Assembly: GCF_021390545.1 (NCBI RefSeq)
Contig: NZ_JAJUWR010000007.1
Location: forward strand, 1 to 64,000
DNA from: Algoriphagus sp. AGSA1
GTDB lineage: Bacteria; Bacteroidota; Bacteroidia; Cytophagales; Cyclobacteriaceae
Reading direction: 5' to 3'
DNA length: 64,000 nucleotides
Shown here: positions 37,216 to 45,444 of the stretch, piece after piece
Layout: each line of letters opens with the position of its first letter
How positions within the stretch are numbered: position 1 is the first letter of the stretch
The notes under the pieces: generated by a model
Told to the model about the DNA's origin: nothing
What the model saw: the letters and a program-made list of their open reading frames with translations, nothing else
The model's database searches: none
Translations under genes and position numbers: made by a program

Positions 37216-37992
37216 CTAAACCAAATTTTCTTTACCCAATTGCTCTGAAATGCAATCCCAAAGCGAGATTCTTTGCTGAAGTGCCTGCTTGGCAATTTGC
37301 AAGGTTTCCTCCCACTTTTCCTCATCGTTATCGCAGAGTTCGGAGATCATTTTGAGCGATAACGGGCCGTGCTCATCACCGTCCAACTCAATGTGCCGCT
37401 CCAGGTAATATCGCAGTTTATTGTACCGCACATTTTCTGCATCCGCCTGCTTTAGGATAGAAATAAACATATCCGGAATCACATCCTCCCTACCGAATGT
37501 AAATGCAGAGGCTATCAAATGCGGTTTTTGGGTGGCAATAACCTGAAAGGAAAATTTCACAAAATCCTCCACTTTTCGATCAGTCTCAATTTGGCAAAAG
37601 GCTTCATCGATTGATTCCCCTTGCTTTATACGCTGGACGAAATCCACTATCTGATCGGTATTGGCACCAATCTGCCCCATGGCATCCAGATACATTTCGT
37701 AGTGGCTTTTGGCCTCACCGAGTTCATTGATATCGCTCTCCTCTCCATGGACAATCTCATTGATAAAACGTGCCAGCCTGGGATTTTGGCTCGGAGTCCA
37801 GGGAATCTTCACGTTGGTCAGTTGGACTTGTAGGGCTTTCAGCAAGGACATAAAATCCCAGACTGCAAAGGCATGGTTCTCCATAAAAAGCCGGATATCA
37901 CCCAGGTTCTGAAGATTTTTATAAAGTGAATGATATTTTAACTCCTCTCTCAATCCTGAGATCTCCTGCTCAATATATGCTATTCTATCCAT
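37216..37992 (-). CDS. DUF3050 domain-containing protein (heme-oxygenase-like fold)
   Basis: A 258-aa all-helical soluble protein matching DUF3050 along its length. Conserved His/Glu-rich segments include [30 protein letters not shown], and [15 protein letters not shown] near the C-terminus. These resemble the metal-ligand positions of heme-oxygenase-like diiron proteins, so an oxidase or oxygenase role is possible but unproven. It is probably the first gene of a small operon with the two GNAT genes. Confidence 0.87.
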   Translation of the reverse strand: MDRIAYIEQEISGLREELKYHSLYKNLQNLGDIRLFMENHAFAVWDFMSLLKALQVQLTNVKIPWTPSQNPRLARFINEIVHGEESDINELGEAKSHYEMYLDAMGQIGANTDQIVDFVQRIKQGESIDEAFCQIETDRKVEDFVKFSFQVIATQKPHLIASAFTFGREDVIPDMFISILKQADAENVRYNKLRYYLERHIELDGDEHGPLSLKMISELCDNDEEKWEETLQIAKQALQQRISLWDCISEQLGKENLV

Positions 37993-38320
37993 GTCGGTTT
38001 GATCTTATTCGTTTAGCTCTAAATGAAGAGTCCGGTTTCGTTAAATTTCCTTACGGACCAATTGATTTATACGGATGCAAAACTGCAAAAAAATAGTATG
38101 AATTTTCCCCTTCTGCTTCCTTTTCCGACTATTCACAACTAGGCTTTGAGAGGATATTTTTCTTACTTTATAAGTAAGTTGGAAGACCGGTAACCGAAGT
38201 AGCCTTACCGCTAAAGTTTACCATATCTTGTGTCGCTCTGCTTTCTTAACTGGTAAAAAAGCAGATATACCGATAACTGGAAAAATGGATCATAGATAAA
38301 CTATCAGAAGGAAAACTTAC
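37993..38320. other. Divergent spacer between DUF3050 and DUF1330 genes
   Basis: A 328-bp interval between divergent genes, so promoters for both are expected. It has AT-rich stretches and repeated ggta/aaccg words, with no clear -7 element, operator, RNA gene or reading frame that I can defend. Confidence 0.3.
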
Positions 38321-38779
38321 ATGAAGCAGTATATTGAAGCAACCCCTGATTCGGGAAAAGAATTTTATCGGAACTTCCATCAGAAAGGAAGAATTGTTAT
38401 GCTGAATTTACTTCGCTATAGGCAGATAGCAGATTATTCCATATCAGAGGAATTGCGGCCAAAGAAACAACTTTCAGGAAAACAGGCCTACAGACGCTAT
38501 CTCGACCATACTTTGCCACTATTGGAAGCAGCTGGAAGCAGAATCATTTTCTATGGGTCTAGTAGAAGTTTCCTAATTGGCCCAGATGATGAGAAATGGG
38601 ATGATGTGTTACTTGTCGAACATGAGTCGGTAGCTAAGTTTATGGAATTTGCCAACAGCAAAGAATACCTCAACTATGCAGGGCATAGGACAGCTGCTCT
38701 AGAAGATTCACGTCTGCTTCCAATGATCAAAAGCAACTTTGTAGACACACTTGAGAAAGCGGTCAATTTATCTGTATAG
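38321..38779 (+). CDS. DUF1330 family protein
   Basis: A 152-aa small soluble protein. The ferredoxin-like DUF1330 pattern is visible: IVMLNLLRYR in the first strand, SGKQAYRRYLDHTLPLLEAAG in the helix, IIFYGSSRSFLIGP, and a WDDVLLVEHES strand followed by the helix FMEFANSKEYL. The function is unknown for the family; dimeric alpha/beta barrels of this kind often act on small organics. It stands alone, 141 bp before an MFS gene. Confidence 0.82.
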   Translation: MKQYIEATPDSGKEFYRNFHQKGRIVMLNLLRYRQIADYSISEELRPKKQLSGKQAYRRYLDHTLPLLEAAGSRIIFYGSSRSFLIGPDDEKWDDVLLVEHESVAKFMEFANSKEYLNYAGHRTAALEDSRLLPMIKSNFVDTLEKAVNLSV

Positions 38780-38920
38780 ACCTGGATCAGGATTAAACCG
38801 CTAGCCCGGAAATTATCAGAATATAGTCTGCGGCCGACAGGCCTAGGTGCAGTTACGCTAAAGATCCAGGCGCTACCTCCCTCTTATTGATTTTTATAAT
38901 TTAAGCTACCGTTAATCAAC

Positions 38921-40087
38921 TTGAAAAAGCTACTTCTCCTTCTCATCATCTATTTGGCATTTATCAGCCTTGGGCTCCCAGATGCATTGCTAGGTTCAGC
39001 CTGGCCGGCCATGTTTGAGTATTTGAATGTCCCTGCGGATTATGCGGGGATTATTTCGATGATTGTAGCGGCAGGCACCGTTGTTTCCAGCCTCTTCAGC
39101 GGTCATCTGATCCAGAAGTTTGGAGAAGCAAAAGTGACTACTTTCAGTGTACTCCTCACTGCACTCGCGCTTATGGGATTTGCTTATTCCCATCACTTTC
39201 TATTTCTCTGCTTGCTGGCCATTCCGCTGGGTTTGGGAGCGGGCAGTGTGGATGCCGCACTGAACAATTACGTGGCACTTCATTACCAAGCCAGGCATAT
39301 GAATTGGCTTCATAGCTTTTGGGGGGTGGGCGCTGCGCTTGGGCCAATGATCATGGCCAGCTACTTAGCTAAAGGAGAATCCTGGACGCAAGGCTATCAC
39401 ACGGTGGCCTGGATCCAAATCAGCTTGGTGATAATCTTGGTAATATCGATTCCCCTATGGACGAAAAAACAGGCATCATATGACACAACCCAAGGAAACT
39501 CTAAAAACCTGTTCACCTTATTGAAAACAGCTCCAGGTCTGAAGCAGGCGCTTTTCATATTCTTTTGTTATTGTACTATTGAGGCAACTTTCGGGTTATG
39601 GGGAGCAAGTTTCCTGGTTTTTGAGAAAGGCTTCGCCGCAGATCAGGCGGCAAGACTGGTTTCGCTTTATTACGTGGGTATTACCGCCGGAAGAATGTTT
39701 TCCGGCTTCATGACTGCCTATTTCACTAACCGTCAATTGGTGTATCTGGGGCAGGGTATCATTGCCATTGGCTTGGTGTTATTGTTTATGCCCTATAATG
39801 CAACGCTTTTGCCGGGGTTTCTATTGGTCGGATTAGGGTGTGCGCCGATCTTTCCAAGTCTTTTACATGAAACTCCGGTGAATTTTGGAGAAACCCACTC
39901 CCATAAAATCATGGGAATGCAAATGGCCAGTGCCTATGTAGGAATTACCCTGATGCCTTTCCTTTTCGGGAAAATCTCCACGATGTTGGGATACGCTTCT
40001 TTAGTTTCATTTTTGGGAATATTCCTTTTACTCATGGCTTTTCTTACTAGAGTCTTATTTCAAAAAACCGGAAAGAAAATGGCTTGA
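38921..40087 (+). CDS. Major facilitator superfamily transporter
   Basis: 388 aa starting at a TTG (38921); the first helix begins immediately (KKLLLLLIIYLAFISLG), and no better ATG gives a full first helix. About 12 transmembrane segments are visible. It has a conserved GLPDALLGSAWPAM at the first loop and PLGLGAGSVDAALNNYVALH in the fourth-fifth segment, a pattern of the sugar-transporter-like FucP/fucose subgroup and related MFS proteins. The substrate is unknown. A perfect inverted repeat lies 22 bp after the stop. Confidence 0.88.
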   Translation: MKKLLLLLIIYLAFISLGLPDALLGSAWPAMFEYLNVPADYAGIISMIVAAGTVVSSLFSGHLIQKFGEAKVTTFSVLLTALALMGFAYSHHFLFLCLLAIPLGLGAGSVDAALNNYVALHYQARHMNWLHSFWGVGAALGPMIMASYLAKGESWTQGYHTVAWIQISLVIILVISIPLWTKKQASYDTTQGNSKNLFTLLKTAPGLKQALFIFFCYCTIEATFGLWGASFLVFEKGFAADQAARLVSLYYVGITAGRMFSGFMTAYFTNRQLVYLGQGIIAIGLVLLFMPYNATLLPGFLLVGLGCAPIFPSLLHETPVNFGETHSHKIMGMQMASAYVGITLMPFLFGKISTMLGYASLVSFLGIFLLLMAFLTRVLFQKTGKKMA

Positions 40088-40108
40088 CTGGAATCTTGAA
40101 ATTCGTTT

Positions 40109-40132
40109 GTGGTCTGTGTAGCCACAGACCAC
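40109..40132. repeat. Perfect 10-bp inverted repeat
   Basis: GTGGTCTGTG (40109-40118), loop tagc, CACAGACCAC (40123-40132). It is a stable hairpin just after the MFS stop codon, with no following T run. It may be a terminator or a dispersed REP-like palindrome, and it borders the truncated remnant that follows. Confidence 0.65.
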
Positions 40133-40463
40133 GGCGTTAGCACCGATCAAAAAACAAAAGTTCCCCAAGAATATAGCCTTAAACCATGCATACAATCAAC
40201 TCAGCAAATCGGGACTGAAAGCCCAAAAACAGTACGAAAAATACTTGGGCAAAATGATCTCTAAAGGTGTAACCAAACAACTTCCTGCCTTCACGCCTCC
40301 ACAATACGTCCAGTCAAATTACTATGTCAGAACAGGAACCACCCTTGTGCTAAGACCGGATGAAGCGTATTTCAACTGGTACTCCAACGAAGCAGACACT
40401 AAAAATATCTGGCAGCATCATCTTCCTGTTCAATATCTTTATTTGGCGGAGAAACTGAAGTAG
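40122..40463 (+). pseudogene. 5'-truncated gene remnant of unknown family
   Basis: A protein-like frame is open from the TAG at 40119-40121 to a stop at 40463, but has no ATG until 40254. Sequence from about 40140 already looks coding (IALNHAYNQLSKSGLKAQ). It reads on through YYVRTGTTLVLRPDEAYFNW and ends in LPVQYLYLAEKLK. This suggests the 3' part of a longer gene whose start was lost where the inverted repeat sits. A short intact 70-aa gene from 40254 is the alternative. I do not recognise the family. Confidence 0.35.
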
Positions 40464-40711
40464 AAAATAAATTACCCGGATGACCAACCACTACATCACT
40501 TGGTCTGAGTCCTAACACATCAAAAATTATAAATGAGATAAATTGACATATTTCAATGAACACGTAATACAGTTAATTTACAGATAAATTCAAAAAACAC
40601 GTATTGCGTAAAAGATAAATTTAGGTAAATTGAAGCGTCAGTCGAATAAAGCTTGTATAAAATAATTATCTAGTTTTTAATCATCAATCCTCCACTTTTA
40701 AAATAAAAATC
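40464..40711 (+). promoter_or_regulatory. Upstream region with repeated short motifs
   Basis: A 248-bp AT-rich leader before the beta-propeller pair. It contains three copies of AGATAAAT (40536, 40582 and 40613) and two of AACACGTA (40559 and 40596; 37 bp apart), which form an imperfect tandem array. It probably contains the promoter; a regulator-binding array is possible but unproven. Confidence 0.35.
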
Positions 40712-41716
40712 ATGATATCCCTTATTCTTCCATTTCTAATCGGCCTTTTCAGTTTTGTAAACCCAAAAGAAATTGTCGTCGAGCACCTATATCTTGATCG
40801 CATCAATGCTACGGCTATAGCTGACCAAGTCCAAACTTTTGATCTGAAAAAGGATTATATCAACATTAGACATATGGTAATCAGCAAGGATTCTTACCTA
40901 ATATCCCCCGGTGAAGAAAAATCAAAGGGATTTGCGACTTCAATAGCAAAACTGGACAAATCAGGCAATTACATAAATGAGATTTATAGATCCAAAGAAG
41001 GGAGTCTCATACAGGACATTGCTTATGATCCTTCCAAAAATACAGTATTCGTAGCGCATAATGATAGGATTATAACCATTAACCTTACCAATAACTCCAT
41101 AATCAAGGAAGTCAAATTTGATAAGAGTATTCACGGTGCAAAAATATTTAACAACAAACTTTACCTTGCAAGTTTAGCAACCTCAGACAAATCAAAAAGC
41201 TACTTTCTGGAATCTTATGATCCCTCAAGCTTAAAGCTGATAAAGATTGAAAAAGAAATGAGATACAAGGCCGAAAACAACAAATATTTTTATGCTTCAA
41301 GATTCCCCACTTTATCCACAAGTAATAATAACTTATTATTATCCATGGGAGAGGTCAATGAGATCTACTCTTCGAATGATGGCTTCCAAGATCCTACAAT
41401 AAGTTTCAAAAACATCTACAAAAACAGACCAACTGATGGTGATATTATATTTTCTTTAAGACAGGGAATGGTCGGGAAATTTGTAACTACCGGGTTCAGG
41501 TACAGAAATAATCAGTACGTGTACTTTTATGATCAAAAAACCAACCAGCAATTCCTTAGTAAAACCGGTATTAGCTCTGGCGTTTATGATGATGTAACTA
41601 ATTCCGGCTACTACACGCCTTTCTTCACCAATTCAAATGACTACATGTTTTCCTACAAAAGACATAATTCAAATGATCAAAAAATCTCAGTTCTTTTATT
41701 TAAGATCAAGTCTTAA
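40712..41716 (+). CDS. Secreted 6-bladed beta-propeller-like protein
   Basis: 334 aa with an N-terminal hydrophobic signal (ISLILPFLIGLFSFV). The rest is beta-rich with repeated YD- and IY-containing strands, resembling the 6-bladed beta-propeller (BF3164/BF4221-like) lipoproteins of Bacteroidota; I cannot fix the exact family. No catalytic residues are visible. It overlaps the start of the next gene by 44 bp, so the two are translationally coupled and probably act together at the envelope. Confidence 0.6.
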   Translation: MISLILPFLIGLFSFVNPKEIVVEHLYLDRINATAIADQVQTFDLKKDYINIRHMVISKDSYLISPGEEKSKGFATSIAKLDKSGNYINEIYRSKEGSLIQDIAYDPSKNTVFVAHNDRIITINLTNNSIIKEVKFDKSIHGAKIFNNKLYLASLATSDKSKSYFLESYDPSSLKLIKIEKEMRYKAENNKYFYASRFPTLSTSNNNLLLSMGEVNEIYSSNDGFQDPTISFKNIYKNRPTDGDIIFSLRQGMVGKFVTTGFRYRNNQYVYFYDQKTNQQFLSKTGISSGVYDDVTNSGYYTPFFTNSNDYMFSYKRHNSNDQKISVLLFKIKS

Positions 41717-42752
41717 ATTCTTGCTTCTTTTCCCCCTAGGATGTTCTTCTTCAAATGATAAGGGCTTCACATCTTTTGCTGTGCCCAAAGAGGCGGAATC
41801 TGAATTTCAGCTTTCCGAGATTGCAAAGTCAGTTGAATACATTTCTCTAGAAACGAGTGAAGCGTCTTATTTAAGTTTAGTTCAAGATGTAAAGTCCTAT
41901 AAGGATAGACTCTATGTAGTGGATTTCCCCGGCAGAATCCTCGTTTTTGATAAAGATGGCAAGTTTATTCAGCAAATAGGGGTCGAGGGAGAAGGGCCTG
42001 GTGAATTCCATAACCTCTCCTCATTCACAATAGATGATGATTCAAAAACACTGCTTGTAGCTTCCGGCAGAAGATTGATATCCTACTCACTGGACAATGA
42101 ATATATAACTGAGAAAACCTTTCCCTTTTTTATAGACTATATAGAAATAATCGACAAAAGCATAAATCTTGTAGCAGGAGAAGATGGCGTAAAATCCGGA
42201 GACAAATTTGTAAACCAACGTTCATTGTTTAAAATCAATTCCGACTTGGAAATTGTAGATTCAATTCCGCTTATTTATAGGGAAATGAATGAACAGACCG
42301 GAGCAAGCTATCCATATAAGAATTTTATTTCTACTATTGAAGAAGAAAAATATATTTATACCCCGGTTTTAACAAATGAAAGTATAATTAGAGACACTTT
42401 ATTTAAGATTGATGGTTTAGTGCTTAATCCATCAACAAAGCTTGATTTTGCCCCTCCATTGCTCAATAAAGATGGCAATAAACTCATTCTCATCAAGAAT
42501 ATGATCTTATCCAAAAATTTTCTTATCTGTGAATACAATAGAGAAGGAAAAAATATGTTTTTCATTGGAGACAGGAGGAATGATTCCTCGATCAACTTGA
42601 ATAATGGGATTTCTATTGATAATGGAGAAACTGTTGTCTTAAGACCCCTAGATTTATCTCAGGATCAATTCTATTTTGTCAAAACCTACAATTACTCTGA
42701 TGTTTCAGAAGAGGAATTGAATCCTATGATTGGGATCGTAATCCTTAATTGA
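41673..42752 (+). CDS. 6-bladed beta-propeller lipoprotein
   Basis: 359 aa from the ATG at 41673; a TTG at 41637 is less likely. The hydrophobic signal ends in LLLFPLGC, a weak lipobox with Cys24. The propeller region begins with VEYISLETSE. The second blade, DGKFIQQIGVEGEGPGEF, is the signature of the Bacteroidota 6-bladed beta-propeller family (GxGPGEF). It shares a 44-bp overlap with the upstream propeller gene. The function is unknown; such proteins are often surface components near transport genes, but none is adjacent here. Confidence 0.75.
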   Translation: MIKKSQFFYLRSSLKFLLLFPLGCSSSNDKGFTSFAVPKEAESEFQLSEIAKSVEYISLETSEASYLSLVQDVKSYKDRLYVVDFPGRILVFDKDGKFIQQIGVEGEGPGEFHNLSSFTIDDDSKTLLVASGRRLISYSLDNEYITEKTFPFFIDYIEIIDKSINLVAGEDGVKSGDKFVNQRSLFKINSDLEIVDSIPLIYREMNEQTGASYPYKNFISTIEEEKYIYTPVLTNESIIRDTLFKIDGLVLNPSTKLDFAPPLLNKDGNKLILIKNMILSKNFLICEYNREGKNMFFIGDRRNDSSINLNNGISIDNGETVVLRPLDLSQDQFYFVKTYNYSDVSEEELNPMIGIVILN

Positions 42753-43065
42753 ATTTTGTTTGGCCAGGTAAAAAAATGATAGCTTTTGATTTCTGGTTTT
42801 TACGTCCGTCAACTCTCCGTCTTTTAGTTCAGTGATGCTTGTGCCGGATTAGGATTCCGAATTGCTGTATTTACCATCTTTCCACTCTTTGAAAATCGGC
42901 CTATGTTTTCCCAATTTCGAAGATCTGTAGAAGCAGGATGAATGTAATCCCCTTGTTCATTTGAGTTGGATTTATTCCGTTCAAGGTAAACCCAAGAAGC
43001 GCAAAAAGCTATCTTTGAAAACCGAAACCGATCCATAAATACATTCTAACCAGTCAACTGAACCC
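42753..43065. other. Spacer before the GAF gene
   Basis: 313 bp without a convincing gene. A 70-codon minus-strand frame (42824-43036) has no family-like features and is treated as spurious. The GAF gene promoter should be in the last 200 bp. Confidence 0.3.
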
Positions 43066-43533
43066 ATGATCAATACAGATTTCATCATCAATTCCATCAA
43101 AAAAACATCAGGCGAACCCAATTGGCAAGAATTGCTGGAAACAATTATTTCATCCTTCGATTGCACTACAGGGACTATCCACACGCTAGACCTTACTACC
43201 AATCTATTGATGCTCAAATCCCAAAAAGGAATTCCAGACTTCCTGTTACCAAAGATGTCTTCAATTCCTATCGGCAAGGGAATGGCAGGAATCGCTGCTG
43301 AGCGGAAGGCACCGGTAGAAATGTGTAATTTGCAGACCGATGATTCCGGGGTAGCCCGTCCAGCCGCAAAAGAAACAAAAGTGGAAGGATCCATTGCAGT
43401 GCCAATGATACTGGATGGGCAACTGTATGGAACCTTAGGCATCGCAAAATCTGAACCTTATGATTTCACCAAGGCAGAAAGCGATGCATTGCTAACTATA
43501 GGCGAGGAAATTGCCAGAAGCATTAAGAGCTAG
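43066..43533 (+). CDS. Stand-alone GAF domain protein
   Basis: 155 aa, essentially a single GAF domain. Strands include FDCTTGTIHTLD and MLKSQKGIPDFLL. The GKGMAGIAAERKAPVEMCNL segment and the terminal GQLYGTLGIAKSEPYDFTKAE are typical of this domain. No other signalling domain is fused. GAF proteins of this size sense small ligands or redox state; the output partner is not evident here. The gene is monocistronic, with a terminator close to its end. Confidence 0.88.
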   Translation: MINTDFIINSIKKTSGEPNWQELLETIISSFDCTTGTIHTLDLTTNLLMLKSQKGIPDFLLPKMSSIPIGKGMAGIAAERKAPVEMCNLQTDDSGVARPAAKETKVEGSIAVPMILDGQLYGTLGIAKSEPYDFTKAESDALLTIGEEIARSIKS

Positions 43534-43537
43534 ATCT

Positions 43538-43570
43538 TAATCCTATTGAATTATAAGGGATTATATTTTT
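43538..43570 (+). terminator. Terminator after the GAF gene
   Basis: A 6-bp stem TAATCC (43538-43543) / GGATTA (43558-43563) is followed by a T-rich run (TATTTTTT). It begins 5 bp after the GAF stop. The stem is short, so the call is moderate. Confidence 0.5.
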
Positions 43571-43744
43571 TGGTTTGCCTCATATGACCTTTTCACCCCC
43601 AAGTCAAGTACGCATATATATTTAGTGAATGGAAGAACTTAATGAAACAAAAGGGCATTCCTGACAAAAAACAGACAGATCATTGAGAACATTTAACCAA
43701 AAGCACTTGACAATCACCAATGACTTCTCTAAGTTTGCCCCCAA

Positions 43745-44155
43745 ATGACAAAGTACTTAGTCAGGTTAATCTTAGCTTTTAGTATCCTTCTATCAAGTGG
43801 GTATAGTACTATCTATGCCAGTTTCGATAGTGAATCTACTTTTGAAGACCTAGGAAACTCATTTGGAACCGCAGTTGGCGCCAATAGCTCACGCCAGCAC
43901 CCGCTTACTTTATCCAAGGCTAAGGAACACGGAGCTGATATTTTCACCGTAAATAATTCCAAGGTAGAGGAGGAAGACGATGAATTTGTCTCCAATAAGA
44001 GTCTTTTAAATAGCGATCATTTAAACGCTGTTCATTTCACGCAGCTATTTAATTTTCTTTTTAAAGAATCTTCCCATGACTTGCATTTCAGCAAGTATAT
44101 CCCATCTACTGGCTCAGTCCGTAAACATGTAATCATCCAGGTATTTAGAATATAA
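43745..44155 (+). CDS. Small secreted protein of unknown function
   Basis: 136 aa. The signal peptide (LVRLILAFSILLSSGYSTIYA) is clear. The mature part has an acidic stretch (VEEEDDEF), a hydrophobic helix-like FTQLFNFLF segment and a basic C-terminus ending HVIIQVFRI. No recognised domain is present. It lies 170 bp upstream of an RND efflux operon on the same strand. I cannot tell whether it shares that transcript. Similar small proteins with a terminal QVFRI motif exist in Bacteroidota (from memory). Confidence 0.6.
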   Translation: MTKYLVRLILAFSILLSSGYSTIYASFDSESTFEDLGNSFGTAVGANSSRQHPLTLSKAKEHGADIFTVNNSKVEEEDDEFVSNKSLLNSDHLNAVHFTQLFNFLFKESSHDLHFSKYIPSTGSVRKHVIIQVFRI

Positions 44156-44325
44156 TACCATTTTTTTGAGGCATAGACACACTTTTGCCTAAACCTCCCC
44201 CAATTCCTATTTAAACCTAGAACCATCAGCCAAAAGCTCATGCTGTTCAATGGGATCTGTGTATTTCATATACACAAGTTCTCAAAATCATTCGAAAACA
44301 AGTATCGCCTTTACTAAATCAACCT

Positions 44326-45414
44326 ATGAAAAATCAAATTTTCATGTTCTTAAGCCTGTGCGTCATATTGTGGACTACAAGCTGCAAGTCACACAATGAA
44401 GAGCATCATGAGGCAGAAACCAACTTTCAGGTAACGAGCCCTCTCATTATGGATACCTTGATCACCAAAGACTACGTATCCCAAATCCATTCCATACAGC
44501 ATATTGAGCTTCGCGCACAAGAGCGAGGGTATCTGCAGAAGATCTATGTAGATGAAGGCCAGTTTGTAAAAAAAGGCCAACTACTCTTCAAAATCATGCC
44601 TAAGCTTTATGAAGCAGAACAGCAGCGTGCTGCCGCAGAGGTGGAGTTTGCAGAAATCGAGTATCAAAACACTAAAACGCTAGCTGATAGAAATATTGTA
44701 GCGCCCAATGAGCTGGCAATGTCGAAAGCCAAGCTGTCGAAAGCTCAGGCAGAGCTTACACTGGCAGAAGTCCACTTACAGTTTACTGAAATCAGGGCCC
44801 CGTTTGATGGCATTATCGGCCGTTTTCGGGTGAGAGAAGGAAGTTTACTGGACGAAGGGGAATTGCTCTCCGAACTTGCAGACAATAGTAAGATGTGGGT
44901 GTACTACAACGTACCGGAAGCAGAATATCTGGAATACAAAAGCGAAGTTAAAAATGATGGGGACGTGGTAGTCAGATTAAAAATGGCGAACAACAAACAC
45001 TTCGCTTATTCAGGAATAGTAGAGACAATAGTAGCTGATTTCAATAATGAAACAGGCAATATCGCTTTCAGGGCAACATTCCCAAATCCAGACGGGCTGT
45101 TGAGACATGGGGAGACTGGTAACATCGAAATGAGTACCCCGCTCAAGAACGCCTTATTGATTCCCCAAAAAACGACCTTTGAAGTGCTGGAGAAAAAATA
45201 TGTGTATGTGGTGGATGAAGAAAACAAAATCCGCTCCAGAGAAGTGACCATCGCAGCAGAATTGCCACATATTTATGTGATTTCCGAAGGACTGGAACAA
45301 GGGGATAAAATCCTTTTGGATGGGCTTAGACTGGTACGGGAAAATGACGAAATCCAATATGACTTTGTGCAGCCAAAGACCGCGCTGTCTCAGCTAGACT
45401 TGTATGCAGAGTAA
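44326..45414 (+). CDS. RND efflux periplasmic adaptor (membrane fusion protein)
   Basis: 362 aa with a lipobox (WTTSC, Cys20). The biotinyl-lipoyl hybrid motif is visible in YLQKIYVDEGQFVKKGQLLF. A coiled-coil hairpin of about residues 100-155 follows (repeated AKLSKAQAELTLAEV), then the beta-barrel and membrane-proximal domains. It links the inner membrane pump to the outer membrane channel. It is the first gene of a classic three-gene operon, 30 bp before the pump. The substrates are unknown. Confidence 0.94.
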   Translation: MKNQIFMFLSLCVILWTTSCKSHNEEHHEAETNFQVTSPLIMDTLITKDYVSQIHSIQHIELRAQERGYLQKIYVDEGQFVKKGQLLFKIMPKLYEAEQQRAAAEVEFAEIEYQNTKTLADRNIVAPNELAMSKAKLSKAQAELTLAEVHLQFTEIRAPFDGIIGRFRVREGSLLDEGELLSELADNSKMWVYYNVPEAEYLEYKSEVKNDGDVVVRLKMANNKHFAYSGIVETIVADFNNETGNIAFRATFPNPDGLLRHGETGNIEMSTPLKNALLIPQKTTFEVLEKKYVYVVDEENKIRSREVTIAAELPHIYVISEGLEQGDKILLDGLRLVRENDEIQYDFVQPKTALSQLDLYAE

Positions 45415-45444
45415 CCCTTTCTCTCTCCTAAACCAGAATTCATA

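Noticed and set aside
42824..43036. A 70-codon minus-strand frame between the propeller and GAF genes
   Set aside because: No signal, domain or plausible promoter, and the composition is that of the spacer.
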